A stretch of DNA of 64,000 bases from Roseitalea sp. (GTDB taxonomy: Bacteria; Pseudomonadota; Alphaproteobacteria; Rhizobiales; Rhizobiaceae): assembly GCA_017642895.1 (NCBI GenBank), contig JAEPON010000003.1, positions 124,001-188,000 on the forward strand, written 5' to 3'. Both the position numbers and the translations under genes were made by a program. Under the pieces are notes generated by a model. It worked only from the letters and a program-made list of their open reading frames with translations. It was not told the DNA's origin and did not search any database. Shown one piece after another: positions 52,139 through 63,252 of this stretch; the first letter of the stretch is position 1, and the number at the start of each line of letters is the position of its first letter.

Positions 52139-55027
52139 GTGACCTCCCACCGGCGCCCCGAAGGCGGCACGGCGATCGACCGTGACCACACGGTCGGCTT
52201 CACCGTCGACGGCCGGCAATGTTTCGGCTTGGCCGGCGACACGCTCGCCTCCGCGCTTCTGGCCGGCGGCGTTCGTGTGATGGGCCGCTCGTTCAAATAT
52301 CACCGGCCGCGCGGCGTGATGGCGATCGGCGTCGATGAGCCCAACGCGCTGTTCACCGTCACGACGGACGGCGTGCGCGAACCGAACGTGCGCGCCACCG
52401 AGATCGAGGTTTTCGACGGGCTGACCGTTGAGAGCCAGAACCGCTGGCCGTCACTCGAAAATGATGTGATGGCCGTCAACCAGTTGGGCGGCAAGGCGCT
52501 CGCGGCCGGCTTCTACTACAAGACCTTCATGGGTCCGGTGTTCGGCCCGCTGAAGGGCACGCGGTTCTGGATGATGTGCGAGCATGCCATCCGCCGGGCC
52601 GCCGGCCTTGGGCGACCCGGTACCGCACCCGATGAGAGCCGTTATGAACGCATCAACGCCTTTTGCGACGTGCTTGTCGTCGGCGGCGGCTTGGCCGGGC
52701 TTCACAAAGCGGTTGAAGAAGCCAAGGCCGGCAAGCGCGTCATCGTCTGCGAGTTGGAGCCGCGCTGGGGCGCCGGAGCCGATGCCAAAAAAGACTCCGA
52801 AATCAGACAGATCGTCGAGTCGCTTGACTCAAATCCCGATGTCACCCTGCTTGCCCGGACGACGGTGTGGGGCTGGTATGACGGCAACATGCTGGCCGCC
52901 ACCGAGCGCGTGGCCGACCATCTGAAGACCGCGCCCAAGGGCGCACCGCGCCAGCGCCACTGGGTGATCCGCGCCGGTCACGTCGCGCTCGCCGCCGGCG
53001 CGCTGGAACGGCCCATCGTCTTTCCCGGCAATGACCGGCCCGGCGTGATGCTCGCCGATGCGGCGCGCCGCTATGCGGAGACGTTCGGCGTGCTGCCGGG
53101 CCAGCACCTGACGATCCTGACCAACAATGACAGCGCCTATGCCGCGGCGGTCACGCTGCGCCATGCCGGCGCGAACATTCGCGCGATCATCGATGTGCGG
53201 CCGGAGATCGGCGCCGCCGCGCAGCGGCTCGCCGACCGCGCCGGCGGCGCGTTGAAACTGGGCCATGCGGTGGTCGGCACCAGCGGCGCCAAGGGCCTCA
53301 AGACGATCTCAGTCGCCCGGTACAACCACGAAACGCAGAGCTTTGCGGGCGGCTCCGAACAGATCGAAACCGATTGTCTTCTTGTGTCCGGCGGCTGGTC
53401 GCCGGTCGTCCATCTGGCGAGCCAGGCCGGCGCACAGCCGGTCTGGGACAAGACGCTGCAGGCGTTCCTGCCGCCGGATCCGGACAGGCGCTGGTCCGTT
53501 CACGGCGCGGCGGCCGGCAATCTTGATTTCGGTCACGATCTTTCGCCTGCCCCGGCGCCGGTCTTCGAGATCAGGCACCCCGGCAAGGCGTTTGTCGACC
53601 TCCAGCATGATGTCACCGCCGACGATGTCCGCCTCGCCCATCGCGAGGGCTTCCGCTCGGTGGAGCACCTGAAGCGCTACACGACGCTCGGCATGGCGAC
53701 CGATCAGGGCAAGACCTCCAATATCGCCGGCCTCGCCATCATGGCCGACAGCCTCGGCAAGCCGATCCCGGACGTGGGCACGACGCGCTTCCGCCCGCCC
53801 TATACCGCCGCCTCGCTCGGCGCGATCGCGGCTGAACGCTTTGGCGATCTCTTCCCGCACCGGCTGACACCGATGCATGACTGGCATGGCGACCATGGCG
53901 CGCGCATGTATGCCGCCGGCCATTGGGAGCGGCCCGAGAGCTACAACCGGCCCGGCGAGACGGTCGAACAGGCCTATGTGCGCGAAGCCAAAACCGTGCG
54001 CAGCGGCGTCGGGCTGGTCGACGTGTCGACGCTCGGCAAGATCGACATTGCCGGCCCGGACGCGCCCGAATTCCTCAACCGCGTCTACACGAACGGGTTC
54101 GCCAAACTGCCCGTCGGCAAGGCGCGTTACGGGTTGATGCTCCGCGAGGACGGGTTCGCCATGGATGACGGCACCACATGGCGCCTTTCCGAAAACCGCT
54201 TCCTGATGACGACGACCACCGCCAATGCCGGCAAGGTGATGAGCCATCTCGAACTGTGCCTGGACGTCCATTGGCCGGACTTGCGCGTCCACGTCACCTC
54301 GGTGACGGACCAATGGGCCGGCGCGGCGATCGCCGGGCCGAAATCGCGCGATGTGCTCGCCTCGTGCGTCACCGGCACGGCGGTCGACAATGACGCCCTG
54401 CCCTTCATGGGCATCGTCCATGGCGCGATCGCCGGCGTGCCGGTGATGATTTGTCGGCTCTCCTTTTCCGGCGAACTGGCCTATGAGGTCTATTGCGGCG
54501 CCCATCACGGCACCCATGTCTGGGAGGCGCTGATGGCCGCCGGCGCGCCCTTTGCCATCGCGCCCTACGGGCTCGAGGCGCTGGGCACGCTGCGCATCGA
54601 AAAGGGCCATGTCACCGCCGCCGAGATCGACGGGCGCACCACCGCGCGCGACCTGCATCTGGACTGGATGCTGTCATCGAAAAAGCCGTTCGTCGGCTCG
54701 GCCATGATGGATCGCGACGGACTGACCGACAAAAGCCGCTGGACGCTGGTCGGCGTCGTCTCGCGCTCGGGTGAAAAGCTGCATGGCGGCTCCCATGTGG
54801 TCGCCGGCGACCGGGACGCGCCGGGGCCGGGCCTTGGCCATCTGACGGCGATGGCCTTTTCTCCGGAGATGAACGCCTATGTCGGCCTTGCGCTCGTCGA
54901 GGACGGCGAAAACAGGATCGGCCAGCATCTGTACGCGACAGACCCCGTGCGCTCGGGCACGCATATTCCGGTCGAGATCGTCAGCCACCACATGGTGGAC
55001 CCGAAGGGGGAGCGGATGCATGGCTGA
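52139..55027 (+). CDS. soxA: Sarcosine oxidase alpha subunit SoxA
   Basis: A 962-residue alpha subunit that binds NAD and tetrahydrofolate. The N-terminus has a ferredoxin-like Fer2_4 domain (SFKYHRPRGVMAIGVDEPNA), then a pyridine-nucleotide domain (VVGGGLAGLHKAVEEA), then a C-terminal GcvT domain that holds THF. A GTG start at 52139 is chosen because a strong ribosome binding site (GGAGG, 8 bases) precedes it; an in-frame GTG at 52100 lies inside the repeat element. It overlaps soxG by 8 bp. Confidence 0.96.
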   Translation: MTSHRRPEGGTAIDRDHTVGFTVDGRQCFGLAGDTLASALLAGGVRVMGRSFKYHRPRGVMAIGVDEPNALFTVTTDGVREPNVRATEIEVFDGLTVESQNRWPSLENDVMAVNQLGGKALAAGFYYKTFMGPVFGPLKGTRFWMMCEHAIRRAAGLGRPGTAPDESRYERINAFCDVLVVGGGLAGLHKAVEEAKAGKRVIVCELEPRWGAGADAKKDSEIRQIVESLDSNPDVTLLARTTVWGWYDGNMLAATERVADHLKTAPKGAPRQRHWVIRAGHVALAAGALERPIVFPGNDRPGVMLADAARRYAETFGVLPGQHLTILTNNDSAYAAAVTLRHAGANIRAIIDVRPEIGAAAQRLADRAGGALKLGHAVVGTSGAKGLKTISVARYNHETQSFAGGSEQIETDCLLVSGGWSPVVHLASQAGAQPVWDKTLQAFLPPDPDRRWSVHGAAAGNLDFGHDLSPAPAPVFEIRHPGKAFVDLQHDVTADDVRLAHREGFRSVEHLKRYTTLGMATDQGKTSNIAGLAIMADSLGKPIPDVGTTRFRPPYTAASLGAIAAERFGDLFPHRLTPMHDWHGDHGARMYAAGHWERPESYNRPGETVEQAYVREAKTVRSGVGLVDVSTLGKIDIAGPDAPEFLNRVYTNGFAKLPVGKARYGLMLREDGFAMDDGTTWRLSENRFLMTTTTANAGKVMSHLELCLDVHWPDLRVHVTSVTDQWAGAAIAGPKSRDVLASCVTGTAVDNDALPFMGIVHGAIAGVPVMICRLSFSGELAYEVYCGAHHGTHVWEALMAAGAPFAIAPYGLEALGTLRIEKGHVTAAEIDGRTTARDLHLDWMLSSKKPFVGSAMMDRDGLTDKSRWTLVGVVSRSGEKLHGGSHVVAGDRDAPGPGLGHLTAMAFSPEMNAYVGLALVEDGENRIGQHLYATDPVRSGTHIPVEIVSHHMVDPKGERMHG

Positions 55028-55631
55028 GCCCTTCATTTCGACACCGGTCGTCACGGATGCCGCCGAAAGCCCGCTCGCCGGCCATTACGAGAAAGGCGAA
55101 TTCGGCAATCTCGACCGCGGCGTTCAGGTCACGCTGACCGAGCGCTTCCCGCTGGCGATCTGTGATGTCTGCGCCTGGCCCGGCGCCGAGACCAAGACGG
55201 CCAACGCCATCAAGAAAGTCACCGGTGTTGCCCTCACCAAAGCCGGGGACGCGGTGGATGAGAGCGCGCAAGCCTTTCAGCACGCACCGGGCCGCTGGAC
55301 CGTCATCGCCGCCAACCCCGCCCTGCCCGAAGCGCTCGCCAAGGCCGCCGGCGACAATGCAACCGTGGTCGATTTGAGCCATGGCCGCACGGTGCTGCGC
55401 ATCGATGGCGGCCAGTCGCGCCGGGTGTTGTCAAAGCTCTTCCCGATCGATTTCAAGTCGGACTACTTCCCGCTCGAAAAGGGCATCGCCACCAAGCACC
55501 ATGAAATCTTCGCGCAGATCCAGCGCGTCGGCGACGATGCGTTCGACATCATCATCTTCCGTTCCTATGCGCGGTCCTTCTGGCACGCACTCCGACGGGC
55601 CAGTGACGAAGTTGGCTACGTGGTGGATTAA
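55020..55631 (+). CDS. soxG: Sarcosine oxidase gamma subunit SoxG
   Basis: A 203-residue gamma subunit that completes the heterotetramer. Typical segments are DLSHGRTVLRIDGG and the C-terminal DIIIFRSYARSFWHALRRA. It is translationally coupled to soxA through an 8-bp overlap. It holds no cofactor itself and supports assembly. Confidence 0.95.
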   Translation: MAEPFISTPVVTDAAESPLAGHYEKGEFGNLDRGVQVTLTERFPLAICDVCAWPGAETKTANAIKKVTGVALTKAGDAVDESAQAFQHAPGRWTVIAANPALPEALAKAAGDNATVVDLSHGRTVLRIDGGQSRRVLSKLFPIDFKSDYFPLEKGIATKHHEIFAQIQRVGDDAFDIIIFRSYARSFWHALRRASDEVGYVVD

Positions 55632-55826
55632 CCCCCCTTTCCCTCTCCCCGCTTGCGGGGAGAGGGATATGAGACCGTGCAAGCGAAGCGCGCGCTGGTC
55701 GCAGTTGGGTGAGGGGGAACGCGCTACGCTTGAAACCCGTTGAGGCTGGCAGTCTCAGCGTTGCCCCTCATCCGACCGCTCGCAAAGCTCGCGCCCACCT
55801 TCTCCCCGCACACGGGGAGAAGGGCT
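55632..55826. repeat. Tandem palindromic repeats after soxG
   Basis: Two hairpins: CCCTCTCCCCGC...GCGGGGAGAGGG near 55641-55666 and CTTCTCCCCG...CGGGGAGAAG near 55799-55822. The second lies in a sequence beginning GCCCCTCATCCGACCG that is a frequent rhizobial repeat. They fill the gap between soxG and the convergent guanine deaminase and could act as a bidirectional terminator. Confidence 0.75.
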
Positions 55827-55831
55827 GGCCA

Positions 55832-57127
<1,296 letters not shown>

Positions 57128-57267
57128 GGGTTGGGGCCTCCGGCAAAACGGGCGGACTATGGGCGAGTTCGTGCTGCATGAAAAGAGCGCGGCGCCCGTG
57201 CTTGGCGACCGGAGCCGGTGCGCTACCTCGCTTGCGTGTCTCCACGTACGGATACGGATTGCGACGC

Positions 57268-57435
57268 ATGGCAAAAAGAACGAAGCGGGACTTGCCGACA
57301 AAGACCTGCGCCACCTGCGGGCGCGATTTTGCGTGGCGCAAAAAATGGGCCCGCGACTGGGACCAGGTCCGCTACTGTTCGCAACGGTGCCGCCGCGCGG
57401 CCGTTCAAGCGCGCTGGTCTGTGCGCATGAAATAA
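57268..57435 (+). CDS. DUF2256 small zinc-ribbon protein
   Basis: A 55-residue protein of the DUF2256 family. The [18 protein letters not shown] and RYCSQRCRR segments carry the four cysteines of a small zinc ribbon. It is strongly basic. Function is unknown; it may bind RNA. It lies between guaD and the EAL gene. Confidence 0.9.
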   Translation: MAKRTKRDLPTKTCATCGRDFAWRKKWARDWDQVRYCSQRCRRAAVQARWSVRMK

Positions 57436-57450
57436 CGGCAAGTATGCCGG

Positions 57451-59025
57451 TTACGCGGCCGCGGCCTGCCCGCTCCTCGGGGCGGTCTGCTCAACCCCCT
57501 CGAAACGCGCCATATACGCCAGCAGCTCGCCGGCGGGCATTGGCCGCGCGAACAGATAGCCCTGGCCATGGCCGATTCCCATCGTCTGGAGGATGACGGC
57601 CTGCTCGCGATGCTCGATGCCCTCGGCGACGATGCCCATCTCCAGTTCCTTGGCCACCCCGACCAGCATCTCGACCAGGGCGCGCGTGCGGAAATCGTTT
57701 TCGATTTCATCGACGAACAGCTTGTCGATCTTCACGCGGTTGGCGCACAGCGATTTCATCAGCGACAGGCCGTTATGGCCGGTGCCCGCATCGTCGAGCG
57801 CGATCTCGAAGCCGGCCTCCTGCAGAGCCACGGACACCGCATGGCCGCCATCGCCGGAGGTGAGCGGCTGGCGTTCGGTGACTTCGATGACGATCTGCGA
57901 GCGTTCAAACCCGGTCTCGCTGACCAGCGCAACCAGCCAGTCGACGAAGCGCGGATCCTCGAGTTGGCAGGGCGTGATGTTGACGGCGAGGCGCAGGTTT
58001 CGGTTCGCGGCGAAACGGGCGCCGAGATCCGCATCGGCCTGCCGGATCAGGTGGCTGACAAGCATGTCGGCACACCCGTTCATTTCCACCAAAGGGATGA
58101 ACCGGGCGGGCGACACGAAACTTCCGTCACGGCGACGCCAGCGCGCCAGCATTTCAAAACCGACAGGCCTTTCATCATCAAGCGCCACGATCGGCTGATA
58201 GTGGGCGATGATCTCGCCACAGGCGATCGCAGCCCGGAAATCGTCGGCAAAACTGCCACGGGAGACAAAGGCGCGCGCCACCACATAACCGGTTGCCAGC
58301 GCTGCAAGAATGGCGGCAATCATCAGCAGCCGGTCGGTGTCGCCGCTCCACGCAGCGAGCGCGGATTCGTTGACGCGGATGCGGACACCTGTCGGATAGC
58401 GCGACGAGACGGCCGAGAACGTGCGGTAAGCGCCCGGTTCGATCAGTTCGACGCCCTTCGATACGATTCCGGAGCCCGCTCCAAGCTCAAGGTCGATGGC
58501 AGCCCCGTAGCGAATGGAAGCCGGCAGGATGTCGAAGATCAAAAGTTCGGTGTTCAGAACCGCTGTGATCGCACGATCGGCGTCCAGTCGCCACCGCACG
58601 GCGAGTTGGTCGATCGTTCCGTGCTCCACCCGGGCCAGCGCGATGTGGTGATTGCGGGCCGTCAGCCACCGGTCACCGACGACATCGCGGTCCGGTACGA
58701 CGCCGGAATCATTGAACGCCCGGCAAATCGAAACGCCGTCGCGCACCTCGATGTCACGAATTCCCCCGGTCTCGAAAACCCTTGTCCGGCTTGCGAGCGC
58801 CGTCTCGAAACCGCAACGGGTGTGACCCGCGTCGATCATCGCGCCCATGCTGATCACCGCCCGGTCGATTGCGATGTCGGTCCGGTCGACGGTTTGCTCG
58901 GCAAGCCCGGTCAGATAGGCGCGCTGCCAATTCTCGATGATCGATCGCTCCGCGGCATAGGCCAGCGCCAACGCCACCAGCGCGGCAGCGGCGAAGACGA
59001 CAAAAAACCGGACGCGCCAAGACAT
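57451..59025 (-). CDS. Membrane-anchored EAL-domain c-di-GMP phosphodiesterase
   Basis: A 524-residue protein with an N-terminal membrane helix, a periplasmic sensor region of about 200 residues, a second membrane helix near residue 240, and a cytoplasmic EAL domain. Catalytic-site motifs are present in slightly modified form: GFEMLARW for EAL, VIEVTERQ, LDDAGTGHNG and VKIDKLFVD. It should hydrolyse c-di-GMP. The periplasmic part carries isolated cysteines (TRCGFE, SICRAF) as in CSS-motif sensors that respond to redox state. ATG at 59025 (MSWRVRFFVVF) is chosen because it begins the first membrane helix. Confidence 0.9.
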   Translation of the reverse strand: MSWRVRFFVVFAAAALVALALAYAAERSIIENWQRAYLTGLAEQTVDRTDIAIDRAVISMGAMIDAGHTRCGFETALASRTRVFETGGIRDIEVRDGVSICRAFNDSGVVPDRDVVGDRWLTARNHHIALARVEHGTIDQLAVRWRLDADRAITAVLNTELLIFDILPASIRYGAAIDLELGAGSGIVSKGVELIEPGAYRTFSAVSSRYPTGVRIRVNESALAAWSGDTDRLLMIAAILAALATGYVVARAFVSRGSFADDFRAAIACGEIIAHYQPIVALDDERPVGFEMLARWRRRDGSFVSPARFIPLVEMNGCADMLVSHLIRQADADLGARFAANRNLRLAVNITPCQLEDPRFVDWLVALVSETGFERSQIVIEVTERQPLTSGDGGHAVSVALQEAGFEIALDDAGTGHNGLSLMKSLCANRVKIDKLFVDEIENDFRTRALVEMLVGVAKELEMGIVAEGIEHREQAVILQTMGIGHGQGYLFARPMPAGELLAYMARFEGVEQTAPRSGQAAAA

Positions 59026-59436
59026 ACCGACACCACCTTCTTGAACGCACCAGCCATAGCGCGTGTCCTTTACAAAAGCGTAAATGCGGTGTTTTCCGAC
59101 GAGCCGATCCATTGGCAAGGTCAGGCCCGTATCGGCCGGGCGGTTGGCTCTGACGCACCAACTGCCGGGTCATACATCCGTCAAAGCGAGAGGTTGGCCT
59201 GAACTGCGGACGAGCGTCTCACCGGCCGCTTGGCCGTCTGTCATCGGCACAAACTGCTGCCCATGTCGCCGCGTCGAACCGGAAGCGGGGGTTGGGTTGG
59301 CGGGCGGCAACCCGCAAGCAAAATGGTGGAGGTGAGAGCAAAAGCCTCGAACCGGAACGAGGCGGCGACCGCGGTCCGGGCTTTCGCCCGCCCGCCGGAG
59401 ACCATGAGCGAAGCGAATTGGTCGTCACGCAGAAAA

Positions 59437-59512
<76 letters not shown>

Positions 59513-59599
59513 CGAAGGGCCGCTATGTAAGGCGCCCCGCAGAGGGTGTAAAGAGATCACCTGCCCTGGCAAGGACGCCTGATCGGCCTTGTATCGCGA

Positions 59600-59959
59600 T
59601 CAGGCCGTAATGCCGAGATGGGCGGCGGCGGCACGAAGCCTCTTGTCCGCCGTCAGGAGCTTGCCGCCTTCACTCAGCATCACCGATGCCAACAGATGCG
59701 CATCCACGTAGCCGACCCCCTGTCCGTACAACCCGTGCCAGCCGATGAAGCCCATCACCTCTCCGTGCGTGGCCACCGGCGCCCTCGGCATGGCATCGAG
59801 CAGAGCGATGACAGCCTCGCGTTGCCGCAGAGATCCCAGCGCGATTTCGCCGATCACGAAAGGATGGACGATCACGCGGTTGCGTTCGAGCAACTCAAGG
59901 AGCAGAGGGCTGGCCCCGCGCAGATGATCCACCCAGACCGAGGTATCGACCAGGATCAC
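59600..59959 (-). CDS. vapC: VapC-type PIN-domain toxin
   Basis: A 119-residue PIN-domain ribonuclease. The acidic active-site residues are in the expected order: Asp in LVDTSVWVDH, Glu in GEIALG, Asp in DAHLLA and Asp in TADKRL. It cleaves tRNA or mRNA unless blocked by the antitoxin. Its start overlaps the antitoxin stop by 4 bp (ATGA). Confidence 0.93.
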   Translation of the reverse strand: MILVDTSVWVDHLRGASPLLLELLERNRVIVHPFVIGEIALGSLRQREAVIALLDAMPRAPVATHGEVMGFIGWHGLYGQGVGYVDAHLLASVMLSEGGKLLTADKRLRAAAAHLGITA

Positions 59960-60147
59960 GATGCGCGGCGTCGAGGCACCGTTTCCAGATTCGGTTCGCT
60001 GCCACCCAGCCGTGCCAGCCGCCGGGCGCTCTCACGCTCGATCAGCGCCTTGAGCGCCTCTCGCACCAACGCAGACTTTTCCCTAACGCCGGTCATTTCC
60101 TGCGCCTTTGCGAGCATCTCGTCATCCAGTGTCAATGTGGTCCGCAT
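59956..60147 (-). CDS. vapB: VapB-type antitoxin
   Basis: A 63-residue antitoxin. The N-terminal ribbon-helix-helix-like segment is MRTTLTLDDEMLAKAQEMTG, followed by KSALVREALKALIERE, and the basic, extended C-terminus would bind the toxin. The ATG at 60147 is preferred to an upstream frame start, since it opens the conserved MRTTLTLDD motif. The operon is autoregulated in this family. Confidence 0.92.
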   Translation of the reverse strand: MRTTLTLDDEMLAKAQEMTGVREKSALVREALKALIERESARRLARLGGSEPNLETVPRRRAS

Positions 60148-60229
60148 GCAGCATCCGCCATATCGCCAAGATGCACCAAATCTAGCATCATATGATGCTC
60201 GAAACAATGCGCGGCACCCTCGAAACCCG

Positions 60230-61138
60230 TCACACGGTCAGCCGCCCTTCGGCCACCTTGACCGCATGGCCGCCAATGCGTGCGGCGTCGATCGCGCCGT
60301 CGCGGCCGGTGATCTCCAGCCGGATGCGCGAGGGCCGGCCCATCTCGACGCCCTGCTCGATCCAGAGCGCGGTCGGCCCTTCGGCGAGTCCGTCGAAATG
60401 GTGGACCGCGCCGGCGAACGCGGCCGCCGCCGAACCGGTCGCCGGGTCCTCGGCGATGCCATGGTGGGTGCCGAACATGCGCGTATGAAACGCGGCGTCA
60501 TGGGCCACCGTGTCGCGACAGTAAAGATAGGGACACAAAACGTCGAGCGGCTCCTGATCGGGAAAATGGGCGAGCCATGCGGCCATGTCGAACCGCGCGC
60601 GCGCCATCGCATCGAGCCCGGCAAGCGGCACGCACAGGAACGGATTGCCCGCCGTCCACTGGCTGATCCGGTGGTTCTCAAAGCCGATATCGCCCGGCGC
60701 AAGCCCCAGCGCGGCAGCAACGGCGCCCTCGTCCAGAACCGCCTCCTGGCGTTCGGGCAGGCGCGGCAGGTCGAACTCCGCGTAGGGCACATCGCCGCCA
60801 TGCAGCGCAACGCGCACCGGCCCGACCGCCTCCTCGATCACCATCAGCCGGTCGTCGGGCCCGCCATCGCGTTCGGCCAGCGCGATTGCACCGCCGACAG
60901 TGGGATGGCCGGCGAACGGCAATTCGCCGCCCGGCATGAAGATGCGTGCCGCCACGGTGTGTGTCCGGTTCACCGCGGCGGAAAAGAAGATCGTCTCCGA
61001 CAGGTTGAACTCGCGCGCGATGGCCGCCATCGTTGCGTCATCGAGCATGTCGGCGTCGAACACCACGGCCAGCGGATTGCCCGCAAAGCGCTGGTCGGTG
61101 AAAACGTCATAGATCGCATAGGCAAGGCTCATCATCAT
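60230..61138 (-). CDS. PhzF-family isomerase/epimerase-like protein
   Basis: A 302-residue protein of the PhzF superfamily, which shares the diaminopimelate epimerase fold. The N-terminal segment DVFTDQRFAGNPLAVVFDA and the C-terminal AEDPATGSAAAAFAG are typical; the catalytic Glu is in FNLSETIFF. The substrate is unknown. It overlaps the NUDIX gene by 4 bp (ATGA), so they form one operon. Confidence 0.9.
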   Translation of the reverse strand: MMMSLAYAIYDVFTDQRFAGNPLAVVFDADMLDDATMAAIAREFNLSETIFFSAAVNRTHTVAARIFMPGGELPFAGHPTVGGAIALAERDGGPDDRLMVIEEAVGPVRVALHGGDVPYAEFDLPRLPERQEAVLDEGAVAAALGLAPGDIGFENHRISQWTAGNPFLCVPLAGLDAMARARFDMAAWLAHFPDQEPLDVLCPYLYCRDTVAHDAAFHTRMFGTHHGIAEDPATGSAAAAFAGAVHHFDGLAEGPTALWIEQGVEMGRPSRIRLEITGRDGAIDAARIGGHAVKVAEGRLTV

Positions 61139-61833
61139 TCTCCCCTCTCGGCTTGGTCAAAGTGCCACAGGGCCAGCGCCCGCGCATAGGGCCGCAGCCG
61201 GTCCGCATCCTCGGGCACACGGATGGCGACGAGACCGGCCACCTCGTCCTCGCCGGTCGCCCTTTGATGGGCGTGCACCCGCGCCGCGCATTCGGCAAAG
61301 CTCATGGCAAGCCGGCAGCGCCGCGCCACATGCCAGGCATGATCGCCGGTCGCCGCCATCATCGCCGCATCGAAATCGGCAAGCGGCGGGGCAAGCCCGG
61401 TCTCCTCGGCCATCTCCCGGCGAATGTTGGCGGTGATGTCGATGCGGCCGTCGCACACATCACCCGGGTCAAGCGACCCGGCGGGAAAGTAGACCTGGCC
61501 GGCATTGGCCGTGTGGTCGGCCATCCGCGCCGCAACGATCGCACCATCGGCCGTCACCGGCAATGACGAGCCGGTGATGTGCACCGCGCTGCCGTCGCGG
61601 CGATGGTCGCGCCAATACAGAAAAGCCGCATAGTCCGTGCGGTGCGCGGTTCCGTGCAAAACGCCGTCGCGCACCTGAACGTCGGTGAACAGAAATTGCG
61701 GCCCGTTCCACAGGCGCGGCTGGGCAGCAACCCATCGGGTCCAATGATCTGCAATGGCATCCGCATGGCGCCCGGCAAATGCCAGCGGCGCCTCGGTCAC
61801 GGTCAGTTGCGTCGAATCAAGCCGCACCAGCAT
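61135..61833 (-). CDS. NUDIX hydrolase
   Basis: A 232-residue NUDIX-fold protein. The Nudix box is somewhat degenerate: GSLDPGD at the start, then the core IRREMAEETGL with the metal-binding Glu residues. The first 120 residues have no recognised domain. It would hydrolyse a nucleoside diphosphate derivative. It is the first gene of the NUDIX-PhzF operon. Confidence 0.8.
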   Translation of the reverse strand: MLVRLDSTQLTVTEAPLAFAGRHADAIADHWTRWVAAQPRLWNGPQFLFTDVQVRDGVLHGTAHRTDYAAFLYWRDHRRDGSAVHITGSSLPVTADGAIVAARMADHTANAGQVYFPAGSLDPGDVCDGRIDITANIRREMAEETGLAPPLADFDAAMMAATGDHAWHVARRCRLAMSFAECAARVHAHQRATGEDEVAGLVAIRVPEDADRLRPYARALALWHFDQAERGE

Positions 61834-61898
61834 GGGCCGGGCTTAGCACGGGCCGGTGTCGCGCACAGCCGATACGGGCCGGCCTGCATGCTTGCGGA

Positions 61899-61912
61899 TT
61901 GATCTCGATCAA
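61899..61912. promoter_or_regulatory. FNR/FixK-type box
   Basis: TTGATCTCGATCAA matches the FNR-family consensus TTGAT-N4-ATCAA exactly. It is centred about 62 bp upstream of the start at 61968. It implies oxygen control of the following membrane protein by an FnrL- or FixK-type regulator. Confidence 0.85.
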
Positions 61913-61967
61913 TTATATAAGTGATCATAAATATAAAAGATGGCACATATTCCAATGGAGGTTCCCG

Positions 61968-63185
61968 ATGTCCAACGCATCATCCCAACCGGCGCCGGCC
62001 TGGCAACCGCTCTACTTCCTGGCGGCGCTGGGCGCCGGCGGCCTTGCCGTCTCGTTCTTCATGTATCTGATGTGGATGACGCCGCATGCCGGCCAGCCCA
62101 TCCCGTCCTTCACCACCCTTCTTGCCGCGTTCAATGAAGGACCGTTGGCGATGAAGGCACTGATCGCCGTCGCCGTGGCGGGCATCGCCGTCTTCACCGC
62201 GCTTTATGTGCGCCTTCTGATCTGGAACGTCGTTCGCTTCCACGACTGGCATCCGTCGGACGCGGCCATCACCATGCGCCGCACCAACACCGGCTCATCG
62301 ATCATGGCCGCGCCCTTGACCTATGCGATGGGCATCAATGTCGGCTTCATTGTCGGCGCGGTGTTCGTGCCCGGCCTGTGGGAGCGCGCCGAACTCCTGT
62401 TCCCCTTCGCGCTTTTGGGCTTTGCGGCGATCGGCGTCTATGCGCTGAAACTGTTCTCCGGTTTCATGACGCAGATGATCGTCGAGGGCGGCTTTGACTG
62501 CGCCAAGAACAATTCGCTTTCGCAGATGCTGTCCGTCTTCGCCTTCGCCATGGTCGGCGTCGGCTTCTCGGCGGCCACCGCCATGAGCCACAATCAGGTC
62601 GTCTCCGTGATCGGTTTCATGGGCGCGAGCTTCTTCATCGTCGCGGCGATCATCTTCGGCGCCATGTTCCTGGTCATGGGCTTCCGCTCCATGCTCGAGA
62701 ACAAAGCCAATCCCGAAACGGTCCCGACGCTGTGGATCATCATCCCCTTCGTCACCGTCGTCGGCATCGCGCTCTACCGGATGAACATGGCGCTCGACCA
62801 CAATTTCGGCGTCGAATGGCTGGCCGGCGACCGGTTCGCCTTCCTGGCCACCCTGTTTTCGGTGCAAATCCTGTTCGGCGTTCTCGGCTGGGCGGTCATG
62901 AAGCGTACGCGCTATTTCGAGACCTACGTGTCCGGTCCCGCCAAATCGCCAGGCTCGTTCGCGCTGATCTGCCCCGGCGTCGCGCTGTTCGTCTTCGCCA
63001 ACTTCCTCATCAACCCCGGCCTTGTCGGTCTGGGTGTGATGGAGCAGTTCTCGATCGGTTACTTCATCGCCTATGCGCCGCTGGTCGTGCTGCAACTCCT
63101 GACCATCCGGACATTCTTCCGCCTGTCGGGCAAGCTGATCACATCCGACCGGCCCGCGCCGGCGGCCGCTGTCCCGGCCCAATAG
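61968..63185 (+). CDS. TsoY-like polytopic membrane protein under FNR control
   Basis: A 405-residue integral membrane protein with about 10 membrane segments. I recall the family as TsoY, some members of which are selenoproteins; here the candidate redox residue is an ordinary Cys in GGFDCAKNNSL. Other conserved-looking parts are YLMWMTPHAGQPIPSF and MRRTNTGSSIMAAPL. The ATG has GGAGG 7 bases upstream. It is preceded by an FNR box and followed by an intrinsic terminator, so it is a single-gene transcript induced at low oxygen. The function is unknown and the family name is from memory. Confidence 0.75.
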   Translation: MSNASSQPAPAWQPLYFLAALGAGGLAVSFFMYLMWMTPHAGQPIPSFTTLLAAFNEGPLAMKALIAVAVAGIAVFTALYVRLLIWNVVRFHDWHPSDAAITMRRTNTGSSIMAAPLTYAMGINVGFIVGAVFVPGLWERAELLFPFALLGFAAIGVYALKLFSGFMTQMIVEGGFDCAKNNSLSQMLSVFAFAMVGVGFSAATAMSHNQVVSVIGFMGASFFIVAAIIFGAMFLVMGFRSMLENKANPETVPTLWIIIPFVTVVGIALYRMNMALDHNFGVEWLAGDRFAFLATLFSVQILFGVLGWAVMKRTRYFETYVSGPAKSPGSFALICPGVALFVFANFLINPGLVGLGVMEQFSIGYFIAYAPLVVLQLLTIRTFFRLSGKLITSDRPAPAAAVPAQ

Positions 63186-63208
63186 GGCAGACGCGCAATC
63201 AAGCACCA

Positions 63209-63236
63209 GCCGCCGGCACGCTGCCGGCGGCTTTTT
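63209..63236 (+). terminator. Intrinsic terminator after the FNR-controlled gene
   Basis: Hairpin arms GCCGCCGGC and GCCGGCGGC with a 5-base loop, followed by TTTTT on the plus strand. It lies 24 bp after the stop codon. Confidence 0.9.
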
Positions 63237-63252
63237 CACGCTCCCGATCGCA

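Noticed and set aside
25055..55826. CRISPR arrays
   Set aside because: The repeated units are isolated inverted repeats with no regular spacers, and no cas genes are present.
61968..63185. Selenoprotein with in-frame TGA
   Set aside because: The frame has no internal TGA; the candidate redox position is an ordinary Cys codon.
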